Shown: positions 8,624 through 18,130 of the stretch, piece after piece
Layout of the letters: the number at the start of each line of letters is the position of its first letter
Numbering within the stretch: the first letter of the stretch is position 1
DNA from: Jatrophihabitans telluris
Lineage (GTDB): Bacteria > Actinomycetota > Actinomycetes > Mycobacteriales > Jatrophihabitantaceae
Assembly (NCBI RefSeq): GCF_023516435.1
Contig: NZ_CP097332.1
Coordinates: forward strand, 3,348,001-3,412,000
Length of the DNA: 64,000 nucleotides
Direction of reading: 5' to 3'
Translations under genes and position numbers: made by a program
The notes under the pieces: model-generated
What the model was told of the DNA's origin: nothing
The model's input: the letters and a program-made list of their open reading frames with translations, nothing else
Database searches by the model: none

Positions 8624-9528
8624 CCTCCGGCGGAGCGTTCGGCCAGCGCGGTCAAAACCGCCTGCACGACCGGACGGTCCTGACTGGAGGTCCGGGTGAG
8701 CGCCAGCAACCGGCGGCTCATCGGATCGCCGGCAAGCGGGCGCGTCTGCACATCGGCGACGTCGTCGGCGACCGCGAGCCGAGGCAGTACCGCCACCCCG
8801 TGTCCGGCCGCCACCGCGCGCACCAGCAACAACATGTCGTCGGTTTCCCACCGGACCTCCGGTTCGAAACCGGCCGAGCGGCAGGCTGCCCGTACCGCCT
8901 GGCCGCACGCGGCCTCGGCCGGCGGCATCACCCAGTGACGGTGGTTGAGATCGCCGAGCTTCACCTTTGCGCGCAGGGGGAAATCACCGGGCCGGCTCAC
9001 CAGGACCAGCTCCTCCGTGGCCAGTTCCAGCAGCTGCAGGTAGTCAGGGATGGCAACGGGGACGCCGTCGTAGACGTCCACCACGGCCACGTCCAGATCG
9101 CCGTTCAGCAACGCCTCGATGCTGCGGGCGGGCTCGGCGACGGTCACGGTCAGATTCAGTTCCGGATGCAACCGGGCCAGCCGGTCGGCGGCCGGGCTCA
9201 CCAGGGCGGCTCCCGCGGAGGCCACGGTTGCGACCCGGACCTCGCCGGCCAGCTCTCCGGTGAGACGTTCCAGGTCGGCGCTGGCCGATTCGAGCAGTTC
9301 CAGGATCGCGGTCGCGCGTTCGACGAGAACACGGCCGGGCCCGGTCAGCAACACACCCCTCGGCGTCCGGTCGAGCAGCGCCGCGCCCGCTTCGCGCTCG
9401 AGGATCGCCAGCTGCTGGGACACGGCCGACGGGGTCAGGCCGACCTCGCGAGCCGCCGCGGCGATCGACCCGCGGATGGCGACCTCGCGCAGCAACCTCA
9501 GCCGCGACACCTCCAGCGGTCGGGTCAC
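8620..9528 (-). CDS. LysR family transcriptional regulator, probably of lysine catabolism
   Basis: A 302-residue protein with an N-terminal winged helix-turn-helix (AAAREVGLTPSAVSQQLAIL, about residues 24-43) followed by a periplasmic-binding-protein-like effector domain from about residue 90. GTG 9528 is preceded by AGGAGG at good spacing. It is divergent from the lysine 6-dehydrogenase gene across 155 bases, the classical LysR arrangement, so it most likely controls that operon in response to lysine or a pathway intermediate. The regulatory role is inferred from position. Confidence 0.88.
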   Translation of the reverse strand: MTRPLEVSRLRLLREVAIRGSIAAAAREVGLTPSAVSQQLAILEREAGAALLDRTPRGVLLTGPGRVLVERATAILELLESASADLERLTGELAGEVRVATVASAGAALVSPAADRLARLHPELNLTVTVAEPARSIEALLNGDLDVAVVDVYDGVPVAIPDYLQLLELATEELVLVSRPGDFPLRAKVKLGDLNHRHWVMPPAEAACGQAVRAACRSAGFEPEVRWETDDMLLLVRAVAAGHGVAVLPRLAVADDVADVQTRPLAGDPMSRRLLALTRTSSQDRPVVQAVLTALAERSAGG

Positions 9529-9576
9529 GCGAACCTCCTGCGTCGCCGGCTCCGGCTCATACCCCGACCGGCGCCG

Positions 9577-9613
9577 TTACTTTCTCTAATTGCTTCTGGT
9601 TTACTAAGTTAAG
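9577..9613. promoter_or_regulatory. AT-rich divergent promoter/operator region between lysR and lysine dehydrogenase genes
   Basis: A 37-base AT-rich stretch in otherwise GC-rich DNA, including TTACTTTCTCTAATTGC and TTTACTAAGTTAAG, lies midway between the divergent starts. LysR proteins usually bind a T-N11-A dyad here and control both genes. I cannot fix the boxes by eye. The lysine dehydrogenase ATG itself has GAAAGGAAACCC as a good ribosome site. Confidence 0.4.
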
Positions 9614-9683
9614 CACAGCTACCTGCGGTCGGCCGGCGGCGATCCTGCCGGCGCCCGCGACGTAGAACGACGAAAGGAAACCC

Positions 9684-10766
9684 ATGACCCGCTCGATCAA
9701 TGAGGTTCGAGTCGTCGGCCTGGGCAAGGTGGGCGAACTCGTAGCCACTCTGCTCGCCGATTCCGGCTTCAGCGTCACCGCCTACGACGCCCGCGAACGC
9801 AGCGACCTGCCGTTCGCCACCAAGTCGCTGGACGTCCGGGATGCCCGCGCCCTGCGCGATGCCCTGACCGACGCCGACGCAGTCGTGTCCTGCTTGCCGT
9901 TCAACCTGAACCTGGGTGTGGCCGAAGCCGCTTTCGAGGTCGGTGTCCATTACTTCGACCTGACCGAGGACGTGCCCACCACCAACCGGGTGCTGGAGCT
10001 GTCGGCCCAGAACCCCAGCCACGTCATGGCCCCACAGTGCGGCCTGGCGCCCGGCTTGATCGGGATCATCGGATCCTCCTTGACCAAGAAGTTCACCGAC
10101 ATCCGCTCCATCGAGCTCAAGGTCGGCGCGCTGCCCCGGCACCCGTCCGGTCTGCTCGGTTACGCCTTCAACTGGTCCTCCGAGGGTGTGGTGAACGAGT
10201 ACCTCAACGACTGCGAGGTCCTGCGGTCCGGCCACCGGCAGATGGTGCCGGCCATGACCGAGCACGAACGGGTCGTCATCGGCGGTATCGAACTCGAGGC
10301 CTCGCTGACCTCCGGCGGTCTGGGCACCATGTGCGAGACCTACGAGGGACGGGCCCAGCGTCTGGACTACAAGACGATGCGCTACCCGGGACACTTCGAG
10401 CTGATGCGCTTCTTCTTCGACGAGCTGGGGCTGCGGGAACGCCGTGAGCTGGCCGGCGAGATCCTGGTCAACGCCAAGCCGCCGACCAACGACGACGTGG
10501 TCTACCTGCACGCCGCCGTCGAGGGTGTGCAGAACGGCCAGCTCTTCCGCGAGAACTACGTCCGCGCCTACCAGCCGCTGGACATCAACGGGCGCAGCTG
10601 GCGCGCGATCTCCTGGACCACCGCCGCGTCCGCGGTCGCCGTGGTCGAGCTCGTCGCCGAAGGCCGGCTGCCCCAGTCGGGCTTCATCAAGCAGGAAGAC
10701 ATCCCGTTCGAGGCGTTGCTGTCGACCAAGAACGGTGTTCGCTTCGCCGAAGAGGGAAAGGTCTGA
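9684..10766 (+). CDS. L-lysine 6-dehydrogenase (saccharopine dehydrogenase family)
   Basis: A 360-residue NAD(P)-dependent oxidoreductase. The N-terminal Rossmann part starts VRVVGLGKVGELVA, and the saccharopine dehydrogenase-like catalytic part contains APQCGLAPGLIG, NWSSEGVVNEY, SGGLGTMCET and YKTMRYPGHFELM. These blocks match lysine 6-dehydrogenases, which oxidatively deaminate the epsilon-amino group of lysine to 2-aminoadipate 6-semialdehyde. The next gene, 5 bases away, encodes an ALDH7-type semialdehyde dehydrogenase that would use that product. A saccharopine-reductase activity is a less likely alternative. Probably induced through the divergent LysR protein. Confidence 0.8.
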   Translation: MTRSINEVRVVGLGKVGELVATLLADSGFSVTAYDARERSDLPFATKSLDVRDARALRDALTDADAVVSCLPFNLNLGVAEAAFEVGVHYFDLTEDVPTTNRVLELSAQNPSHVMAPQCGLAPGLIGIIGSSLTKKFTDIRSIELKVGALPRHPSGLLGYAFNWSSEGVVNEYLNDCEVLRSGHRQMVPAMTEHERVVIGGIELEASLTSGGLGTMCETYEGRAQRLDYKTMRYPGHFELMRFFFDELGLRERRELAGEILVNAKPPTNDDVVYLHAAVEGVQNGQLFRENYVRAYQPLDINGRSWRAISWTTAASAVAVVELVAEGRLPQSGFIKQEDIPFEALLSTKNGVRFAEEGKV

Positions 10767-10771
10767 TCAAC

Positions 10772-12319
<1,548 letters not shown>

Positions 12320-12363
12320 CCCGTCCCCGCTCCCTCCCCCTCCCTCTCCCTCTCCCTCCCGGC

Positions 12364-12419
12364 TTTCGCGGCCCCAATACTCAGATTTTCGCAAAAAATT
12401 GAGTATTCGGGCCGCGAAA
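12364..12419. repeat. 56-bp palindromic repeat, copy A
   Basis: Left arm TTTCGCGGCCCCAATACTCA (12364-12383) pairs with the right arm at 12400-12419, with one mismatch over 20 bp; the 16-base centre also contains ATTTT...AAAAT. Two further copies of the same length lie at 53652 and 54804; copy A and the copy at 54804 agree at about 50 of 56 positions. A C/T-rich tract precedes it (about 12323-12360) and a G-rich tract follows (about 12423-12483). It lies between convergent genes, so it may also act as a bidirectional terminator, but no T-run follows either arm. Confidence 0.9.
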
Positions 12420-12484
12420 TCCCGGAGAGGGGGGACGGACGGGGGGGGACGGACGGAGGGGGACGGGGTCGACGGAGGGGGAGG

Positions 12485-13576
12485 TCAGAGGCCGACGCGA
12501 CGGGCGGCGAGTTCGATGCGCTCGTCGGGCTGGACGGCGGCGAGCCGGAGGAAACCAGTCGAGAACGGACCGTAGAAGTCCCCCGGGGAGCTGACCAATC
12601 CAGCCTTCTCGGCCAGCAATCGCGCCGCCGCCCAAGCGTCGCCATGCGGGGCAGCGACCCACAGGTAAAAGGCGCCCGCCGGCAGCTCGGCCTCGATCCC
12701 GACGGCGTTCAGGATCTGCCTGATCCGGACCATCCGATTCCAGTACCGCTGCCGCTGGACGGCCACGTGCTCATCATCGCCCAGCGCGATCGCCGCGGCC
12801 CGCTGGACCGGTCCGGGCGCCATCAAACCAGCGTGCTTGCGGACCTCGGACAGGTAGTGGACCAGCTCCGGATCGCCGGCGTAGAACCCGATCCGCGCGC
12901 CGGCGAAGTTGTCCCGCTTGGACAGTGAGTGAACGGCCAACAATCCCGCCGTACCCTCGCGCAGGATCGTGGTCGGTCCGGCGGCGTAGCTGAACTCGGC
13001 ATAGCACTCATCCGAGAGAACCGGGATGCCGTGAGCCCGTCCCCACGCCGCGGCGGCGGGCAGGTCGTGCAGCTCGCCGGTCGGGTTGCTGGGCGAGTTC
13101 ACCCATACGCACAGGGCCCTATCCGCATCAGCCGGAGCGATCTCGTCGAGCGACTGGTACGGCACCGCACGCAGCCCGGCCAGCGTGGCGCCCATTTCGT
13201 AAGTGGGGTAGCTGATGGCCGGGTACAGCACGGTGTCCAGGTCCGGACGGCGCAGCTTCAGGTACTGCGGCGTCGAGGCGACGAACTCCTTGGTCCCCAC
13301 GCAGGCCGCTACCTCAGTACGCGCATCGATGCCGGCACCAAGACGTCGCTGGATCCAGTCCGCGGCCGCCTGCCGAAGGGCGAGGCTGCCCACCGAGGCA
13401 GGGTACCCACGGGCCAGGCGGTCGTCGGCCAGGGCGGCGATGACGTCCGGCGCAGGCGCATCGCACGGTGTCCCGATGGACAGGTCGACCGCGCCACCAT
13501 CGTGCAGATCGGCGATCTTGGTGATCTCGTCCAGCCGGTCATACGGATAGGGCGGCGGGACGAACGGCGCGCTCAT
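12485..13576 (-). CDS. dapC: N-succinyl-L,L-diaminopimelate aminotransferase DapC
   Basis: A 363-residue fold-type I aminotransferase. FVPPPYPYDRL at the start, VDLSIGTP, NSPSNPTGEL, the PLP lysine in VHSLSKRDNFAGAR, RKHAGLMAPGPVQ and SSPGDFYGP match actinobacterial DapC. The enzyme converts N-succinyl-2-amino-6-oxopimelate to N-succinyl-DAP with glutamate in lysine and peptidoglycan precursor synthesis. dapE and dapD lie 18 kb away in this window. Its ATG overlaps the stop of the FAD/Fe-S oxidoreductase by 4 bases (ATGA), so the two are translationally coupled. This is unusual, because dapC often follows a ferredoxin gene. Confidence 0.88.
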   Translation of the reverse strand: MSAPFVPPPYPYDRLDEITKIADLHDGGAVDLSIGTPCDAPAPDVIAALADDRLARGYPASVGSLALRQAAADWIQRRLGAGIDARTEVAACVGTKEFVASTPQYLKLRRPDLDTVLYPAISYPTYEMGATLAGLRAVPYQSLDEIAPADADRALCVWVNSPSNPTGELHDLPAAAAWGRAHGIPVLSDECYAEFSYAAGPTTILREGTAGLLAVHSLSKRDNFAGARIGFYAGDPELVHYLSEVRKHAGLMAPGPVQRAAAIALGDDEHVAVQRQRYWNRMVRIRQILNAVGIEAELPAGAFYLWVAAPHGDAWAAARLLAEKAGLVSSPGDFYGPFSTGFLRLAAVQPDERIELAARRVGL

Positions 13577-16419
13577 GAGATTTCCCTTTCCGATACGAAA
13601 CGATCGTGTTCACCGACGTGCAGACCTCGGGCCAGCAGAACGGCCAGGTGCTCGCCTTCGCGGTCGGAAAGCTGCTCGAGTTGGGTCCGGCAGGAGAATC
13701 CGTCGGCGAGTACAGCGGTTGTGGAGGCAGCGGCGCGGACGGCGGGTAACAGGGCCGTCTCCGCAACGGCGACCGACACCTCGTAATGACCGCGCTCGAC
13801 GCCGAAGTTGCCGGCAAGTCCGCAGCACCCACCGACCGTCTCCAGCTCGACCCCGGCGCGGGTCAGGAGCTTCTCGTCCGCGGCGAAACCCATCACGGCG
13901 TGCTGGTGGCAGTGCGGCTGGGCCAGGGCAATCGTCCCCGCCAAGGCCGGCGGCTGCCAGTCCCGCTCGATGAGCAGTTCGGCCAGCGTTCGTACGGCTG
14001 TCCTGGCCTGGCGCGCCCGCTCGTCAGTGGGCAGAAGTTCACTCGCGTCCGATCGGAACACCGCGGTGCAGGACGGTTCCAGCCCCACGATCGGGATACC
14101 TTCGGCCAATGCGGGCGCCAGCGCGTCCAGGCTGCGGGTCAACTGCTTGCGCGCGCCGTCCAGTTGCCCGGTCGAGATCCAGGTCAGGCCACAGCAGACG
14201 GCGGCTTCCGGGATCCGCACCGAGAACCCGGCGTCTTCCAGCACGGTCACCGCCGCGATCCCGACCTCGGGCGAGAATCCGTTGGTGAACGTGTCCAGCC
14301 ACAGCATGACCGGATCCCCCTGCGCCGCGGGGTGATCGGCGAACCAGCGCCGGAACGACACCGGCGCGAACTGCGGAAGCGGGCGACGGTCGTCGATACC
14401 GCCGAGCCGTTTGGCCAATCGCGCCAGGGGTTTCGGCTTCAGGCTGCCGTTGGCGACGGCCGCCATGGCGCGCGAGGAGGTGGCGATCCGGGTCCAGCGC
14501 GGCAGCCAGCCGAGCGCGTAGTGCGACATGGGCCGGAGCTTGCCCCGATACCGCTGGTAGAGCGCCTCGGCCTTGTAAGTGGCCATGTCGACACCGGCCG
14601 GGCAGTCCGAGCTGCAGCCCTTGCAGGACAGGCACAGGTCCAGCGCCTGTTCGACCTCCGGAGACTGCCAGCCGCCGGTGATGACGCTGCCGTTGGCGAG
14701 TTCCTGCAGCACCCGGGCCCGGCCTCGCGTCGAGTGGGTCTCATCGCCGGTCGCGAGGTAGGACGGACACATCACGCCGCCGGTGCCGGTGGTGTCGGCC
14801 CGGCACTTGCCCACCCCGACGCACCGATGCACGGCGGTCGTGAAGGAGCCCGAGTCGTGCGGGTAGCTGAAGCCCAGGCCGGTGGTGAGCGGCCTGGCCT
14901 GGGGCAACCGGAGGTCCACGTCCACCGGCGCCGGGTTGACCAGCACGCCGGGATTGAGCTGGTCGGCCGGGTCGAAGATGTGCTTGACGGCCCCGAAGAG
15001 CGCGATGGCTTCGGGGGAATACATGGCCGGCAACAATTCGCTGCGAGCCCGCCCGTCGCCGTGCTCCCCCGACATGGAGCCGCCGTAGGAAGCCACCAGC
15101 CGAGCCGCCTCGAGCAGGAACCGGCGCACGTCCGCGGGCCGGCCGGCCAACGGCAGATCGAGTCGCACGTGGACGCAGCCGTCGCCCAGATGGCCGTAGA
15201 TGAGTCCGTCGAGGCGATGATCGGCGAGCAGAGCGTTGAAATCGCGAAGATAGCCGCCCAGCTTGTCCGGAGGTACCGCCGCGTCCTCCCACCCCGGCCA
15301 CGCCGGTTCGTTCGACGGGGTCCGGCCCGCCAGGCCGGCGCCGTCCTCCCGGATGCGCCAAAGCCTGCGCGCGTCCTCGCCGAAAACGACCGTGGAATCC
15401 TGTGCGTGGGCCTGGTCGACGAACGCCTGCGCGGCCGCGTTCGCCTCGGCCTGGGACTGGCCTCCGGTCTCGACGAACAGCCAGCCACCGCCCTTGGGCA
15501 GGTTCGGCGCCGCACCCGGACCGCGCCGGCGGATGAGGACCTCCACCAGCCTTCGGTCCATCCCCTCCAGCGCGAGCGGTTGCAGGGGCAGTAGGGCGGG
15601 GACGGCCTCGGCCGCGACGGCCATGTCGGGATAGGCCAGGACGGCCAGGGCGGTGAAGGGCGCTGCCTGGACCAGGTTCACCGTCGCTTCGGTGAGTACA
15701 GCGAGGGTGCCTTCGGTCCCGGCCAGGAATCGCGCCAGGTTCGCGCCGCGCTCGGGCAGCAGGTGTTCGAGGGAGTACCCGGAGGCCTGCCGGGAGAACC
15801 GCGCGAACTCGGTCCGGATGACGGCGAGGTTGTCGGCGACCAGGCGCGAGAGTCGGGCTCCGACGGGATCGGCCAACTCCGCGAGCAGGCCCGCGTGCAG
15901 CGGCCGGCCGTCGGCCAGCAGCACTTGCAGCGAGGCGATGTTGTCAGCCGTCTTGCCGTAGGCCAGCGCGTGCGCACCGCAGGCGTTGTTGCCGATCATT
16001 CCGCCGATCGTGCAGCGGGACTGTGTCGATGGGTCGGGCCCGAACCGCAGGCCGTGGCGAGCGGCCTGTTGCTGCAGGGTGGCCAGGACGACACCGGGCT
16101 GGACGACGGCAGTCCGGGCGTCGGGATCGATGGCGACGACCTGGTTGAGATGCCGGGAGAAATCCAGGATGACGCCCGGGCCGACGGCGTTGCCGGCGCA
16201 TGAGGTGCCCGCTCCGCGAGCGGTGATCGGTGCGCCGTTCGCCGCGGCTACCTGGAGCGTGGCCGCCACCTCGTCGGCGCTGCGCGGGAAGACCACCACC
16301 TGCGGGACGACGCGGTAGTTGGAGGCATCGCTGGAGTACTCGGCGCGGCGACGGGTGGAGGAATCGACCTCGGTGATACCGGCGGCTCGCAGCTCGCCGG
16401 CCAACTCCTCGGGGGTCAC
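13573..16419 (-). CDS. FAD/Fe-S D-2-hydroxyacid dehydrogenase (YdiJ-like, GlcD-GlcF fusion)
   Basis: A 948-residue two-part enzyme. Residues about 30-490 form an FAD-binding PCMH plus FAD-oxidase C domain (GAGTSCAGNAVGPG; GGMIGNNACGAHALAYGKT; YGHLGDGCVHVR). Cluster ligands follow near 532 (CVGVGKC) and 594 (CLSCKGCSSDCPAG), then two CCG domains (VCCGLTW near 740, GGCCGLAG near 860). This is the plan of E. coli YdiJ, a D-2-hydroxyglutarate dehydrogenase, and of D-lactate dehydrogenases. The start is GTG 16419 with GGGGAG upstream. The open frame continues 100 codons further only because the 32-bp repeat array has no stops there. Coupled to dapC by a 4-base overlap. Confidence 0.85.
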   Translation of the reverse strand: MTPEELAGELRAAGITEVDSSTRRRAEYSSDASNYRVVPQVVVFPRSADEVAATLQVAAANGAPITARGAGTSCAGNAVGPGVILDFSRHLNQVVAIDPDARTAVVQPGVVLATLQQQAARHGLRFGPDPSTQSRCTIGGMIGNNACGAHALAYGKTADNIASLQVLLADGRPLHAGLLAELADPVGARLSRLVADNLAVIRTEFARFSRQASGYSLEHLLPERGANLARFLAGTEGTLAVLTEATVNLVQAAPFTALAVLAYPDMAVAAEAVPALLPLQPLALEGMDRRLVEVLIRRRGPGAAPNLPKGGGWLFVETGGQSQAEANAAAQAFVDQAHAQDSTVVFGEDARRLWRIREDGAGLAGRTPSNEPAWPGWEDAAVPPDKLGGYLRDFNALLADHRLDGLIYGHLGDGCVHVRLDLPLAGRPADVRRFLLEAARLVASYGGSMSGEHGDGRARSELLPAMYSPEAIALFGAVKHIFDPADQLNPGVLVNPAPVDVDLRLPQARPLTTGLGFSYPHDSGSFTTAVHRCVGVGKCRADTTGTGGVMCPSYLATGDETHSTRGRARVLQELANGSVITGGWQSPEVEQALDLCLSCKGCSSDCPAGVDMATYKAEALYQRYRGKLRPMSHYALGWLPRWTRIATSSRAMAAVANGSLKPKPLARLAKRLGGIDDRRPLPQFAPVSFRRWFADHPAAQGDPVMLWLDTFTNGFSPEVGIAAVTVLEDAGFSVRIPEAAVCCGLTWISTGQLDGARKQLTRSLDALAPALAEGIPIVGLEPSCTAVFRSDASELLPTDERARQARTAVRTLAELLIERDWQPPALAGTIALAQPHCHQHAVMGFAADEKLLTRAGVELETVGGCCGLAGNFGVERGHYEVSVAVAETALLPAVRAAASTTAVLADGFSCRTQLEQLSDREGEHLAVLLARGLHVGEHDRFVSEREIS

Positions 16420-16468
16420 CCGCTCATTCTCCCCGATCGGGTCATCACCATTTCCCGCCGACCCCACC

Positions 16469-16648
16469 GTTGAGGTTGCCCTTGTTGCCAGCCTCCCCCC
16501 GTTGAGGTTGCCCTCGTTGCCAGCCTCCCCCCGTTGAGGTTGCCCTCGTTGCCAGCCTCCCCCCGTTGAGGTTGCCCTTGTTGCCAGCCTCCCCCCGTTG
16601 AGGTTGCCCTTGTTGCCAGCCTCCCCCCGTTGAGGTTGCCCTTGTTGC
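16469..16648 (+). repeat. 32-bp tandem repeat array 1, six units
   Basis: Six copies of GTTGAGGTTGCCCTTGTTGC (T or C at one position) start at 16469, 16501, 16533, 16565, 16597 and 16629, exactly 32 bases apart, joined by a constant 12-base linker CAGCCTCCCCCC. The same 20-base core in reverse complement, with another linker, makes array 2 near 19.4 kb. The array fills most of the 388-base gap between the divergent starts of the FAD oxidoreductase (16419) and the next gene (16808). The rest of the gap (16649-16807) should hold the promoter of the plus-strand pair. No reading frame in it looks coding. Confidence 0.95.
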
Positions 16649-16807
16649 CAGCCCCACCGAGCGTGGCATCCGCACCGATCAGCTGCGCGAGCGCGGCAAC
16701 CGGTGACCAGCTCGACGGGCCGATTTGCCACGAAAAGGCGCGAGCGTCCACATGATCGCCGAGGGTCGGTACCGTAACCTCGACCGCCTGTCCGCGTTGG
16801 TTATCAC

Positions 16808-17386
16808 GTGACCGTCCTGGAGGCTCCCGTCGTCCGCGAGACCGAATCAACCGTCCCCGAAGGAACGGACCGCACCCCTCAGCGCACCCGGCTCGGCTCA
16901 GCGATCCCGGCAGCCGTCCCCTTGGCAGTCCTCGCCGTCGTGCTGGCGGCGTTGCTCGGCGTTCTCCTCGTGGTCGACCAGCGGCCGAGCCGTCCGAGCC
17001 TGAGCCGCTCCGAGGTGGCCGCTATGAACGCCGCCCCGGGCCTGCTCGACAACTTCACCACCTACCGGCGCGCCAGCTTCGAGGCGGATTGGCAACGCTG
17101 CCTGAGCTCCCTCACCGGCGACATCAAGACGCAGCAGCAGGCCCGCAAGGCCAGCACCTTGAAGGCCCTGACCACCAGCAAGGCAGACCTACAGGGTCAG
17201 GTGGGCAAGGTTGCCGTCGCCGGCTCGTCCGGCCATTCCGTTCAACTCGTGGCGGTCCTGACCGGATACCAGGTTCAGTCGGCGACCAAGAAGACCGTGA
17301 TCTCGACCAGCCAGCTGTCGGTCACGCTGACCGACGTGTCGGGTACCTGGCTGATCAGCGATCTGGCCAACACGGGAGTGTCATGA
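16808..17386 (+). CDS. Mce-associated membrane protein-like, first of a pair
   Basis: A 192-residue protein with a charged cytoplasmic N-terminus, one membrane helix (AIPAAVPLAVLAVVLAALLG, about residues 31-55) and an outer-face domain of the NTF2-like type seen in Mce-associated proteins: a TTYRRASFEADW segment in place of the usual TYDYRHLD, and a final GTWLISDL strand. Such proteins stabilise Mce lipid importers, but no mce genes lie in this window. The start is GTG 16808. Its TGA overlaps the next ATG (ATGA), so the two homologs are made together. Function beyond membrane anchoring is unknown. Confidence 0.7.
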   Translation: MTVLEAPVVRETESTVPEGTDRTPQRTRLGSAIPAAVPLAVLAVVLAALLGVLLVVDQRPSRPSLSRSEVAAMNAAPGLLDNFTTYRRASFEADWQRCLSSLTGDIKTQQQARKASTLKALTTSKADLQGQVGKVAVAGSSGHSVQLVAVLTGYQVQSATKKTVISTSQLSVTLTDVSGTWLISDLANTGVS

Positions 17387-18120
17387 CCGCCCCCGACAAG
17401 CCCGGCAATCCGCGGCGGCGGCGGCTGTCGGCTGCGGTCGGCGTAGCGCCCCTGAGCGGACGCAGCGACGATGAGCGCACACCGAAGACGTCCGGCACTG
17501 ATTCCAGCACCGGTCACAGCGTGGACGACAGCCCGAGCGTTGGCCCCGGCGCGGGCCCTGCCGAGAGCCTGAGCCGCCGTCCGGAGGCCGATCCGGGTTC
17601 GAGCGAAGAGCCGAGGCCGACACCTCGCTGGCGCTGGGCTAGCGCCGCCGTCGCCGCCGTCGCCGCCGCAATCGTGCTTGTCCTGGCAATACTCGATCTG
17701 ACCCTGTTCGTCCATCACCAGAATCAGCCGTCCGCCTCGGCCGAACGCGATCAGTTACTGGCCCAGGCCAAGACCGCCACGGCGGCGCTGATGAGTTATG
17801 ACTACCGGCACCTGGACCTCGACTTGAGCAAGAACCTGCCGAACCTGACGGACAGTTTCGCGGCCGACTATCGCAAGAGCCTCACCCAGGACATCAAGCC
17901 GACGGCGATCGCACAGAAGGTTGTCGCCGTGGGACAGGTGACGGGCGCCGGCGTCGAGTCGGTGTCCTCGGACGGCACCTCGGCCACGGTGCTGGTGTTC
18001 GGGCTGCGTGCGACGACGAGTACGGCCAGCACCACCGCTCAGACCGACCCCGAACGTTTCGAGTTGACGCTGATCGACAAGCAGGGACGGTGGCTGGTGG
18101 ACCGGGTCGCGTCGGCGTGA
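17383..18120 (+). CDS. Mce-associated membrane protein-like, second of a pair
   Basis: A 245-residue protein. A long low-complexity, Ser/Pro-rich cytoplasmic part (1-80) precedes a membrane helix (about 85-110, AVAAVAAAIVLVLAILDLTL). The outer domain contains the family signature MSYDYRHLDLDLSKN, then SFAADYRKSL, and ends in GRWLVDRV. The signature is textbook for Mce-associated membrane proteins. The start is ATG 17383, overlapping the previous stop. It is convergent with the FAD-dependent oxidoreductase, with only 10 bases between. Probably a paralog partner of the preceding protein in one membrane complex; the partner is unknown. Confidence 0.75.
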   Translation: MTAPDKPGNPRRRRLSAAVGVAPLSGRSDDERTPKTSGTDSSTGHSVDDSPSVGPGAGPAESLSRRPEADPGSSEEPRPTPRWRWASAAVAAVAAAIVLVLAILDLTLFVHHQNQPSASAERDQLLAQAKTATAALMSYDYRHLDLDLSKNLPNLTDSFAADYRKSLTQDIKPTAIAQKVVAVGQVTGAGVESVSSDGTSATVLVFGLRATTSTASTTAQTDPERFELTLIDKQGRWLVDRVASA

Positions 18121-18130
18121 CGGTCCCGGC

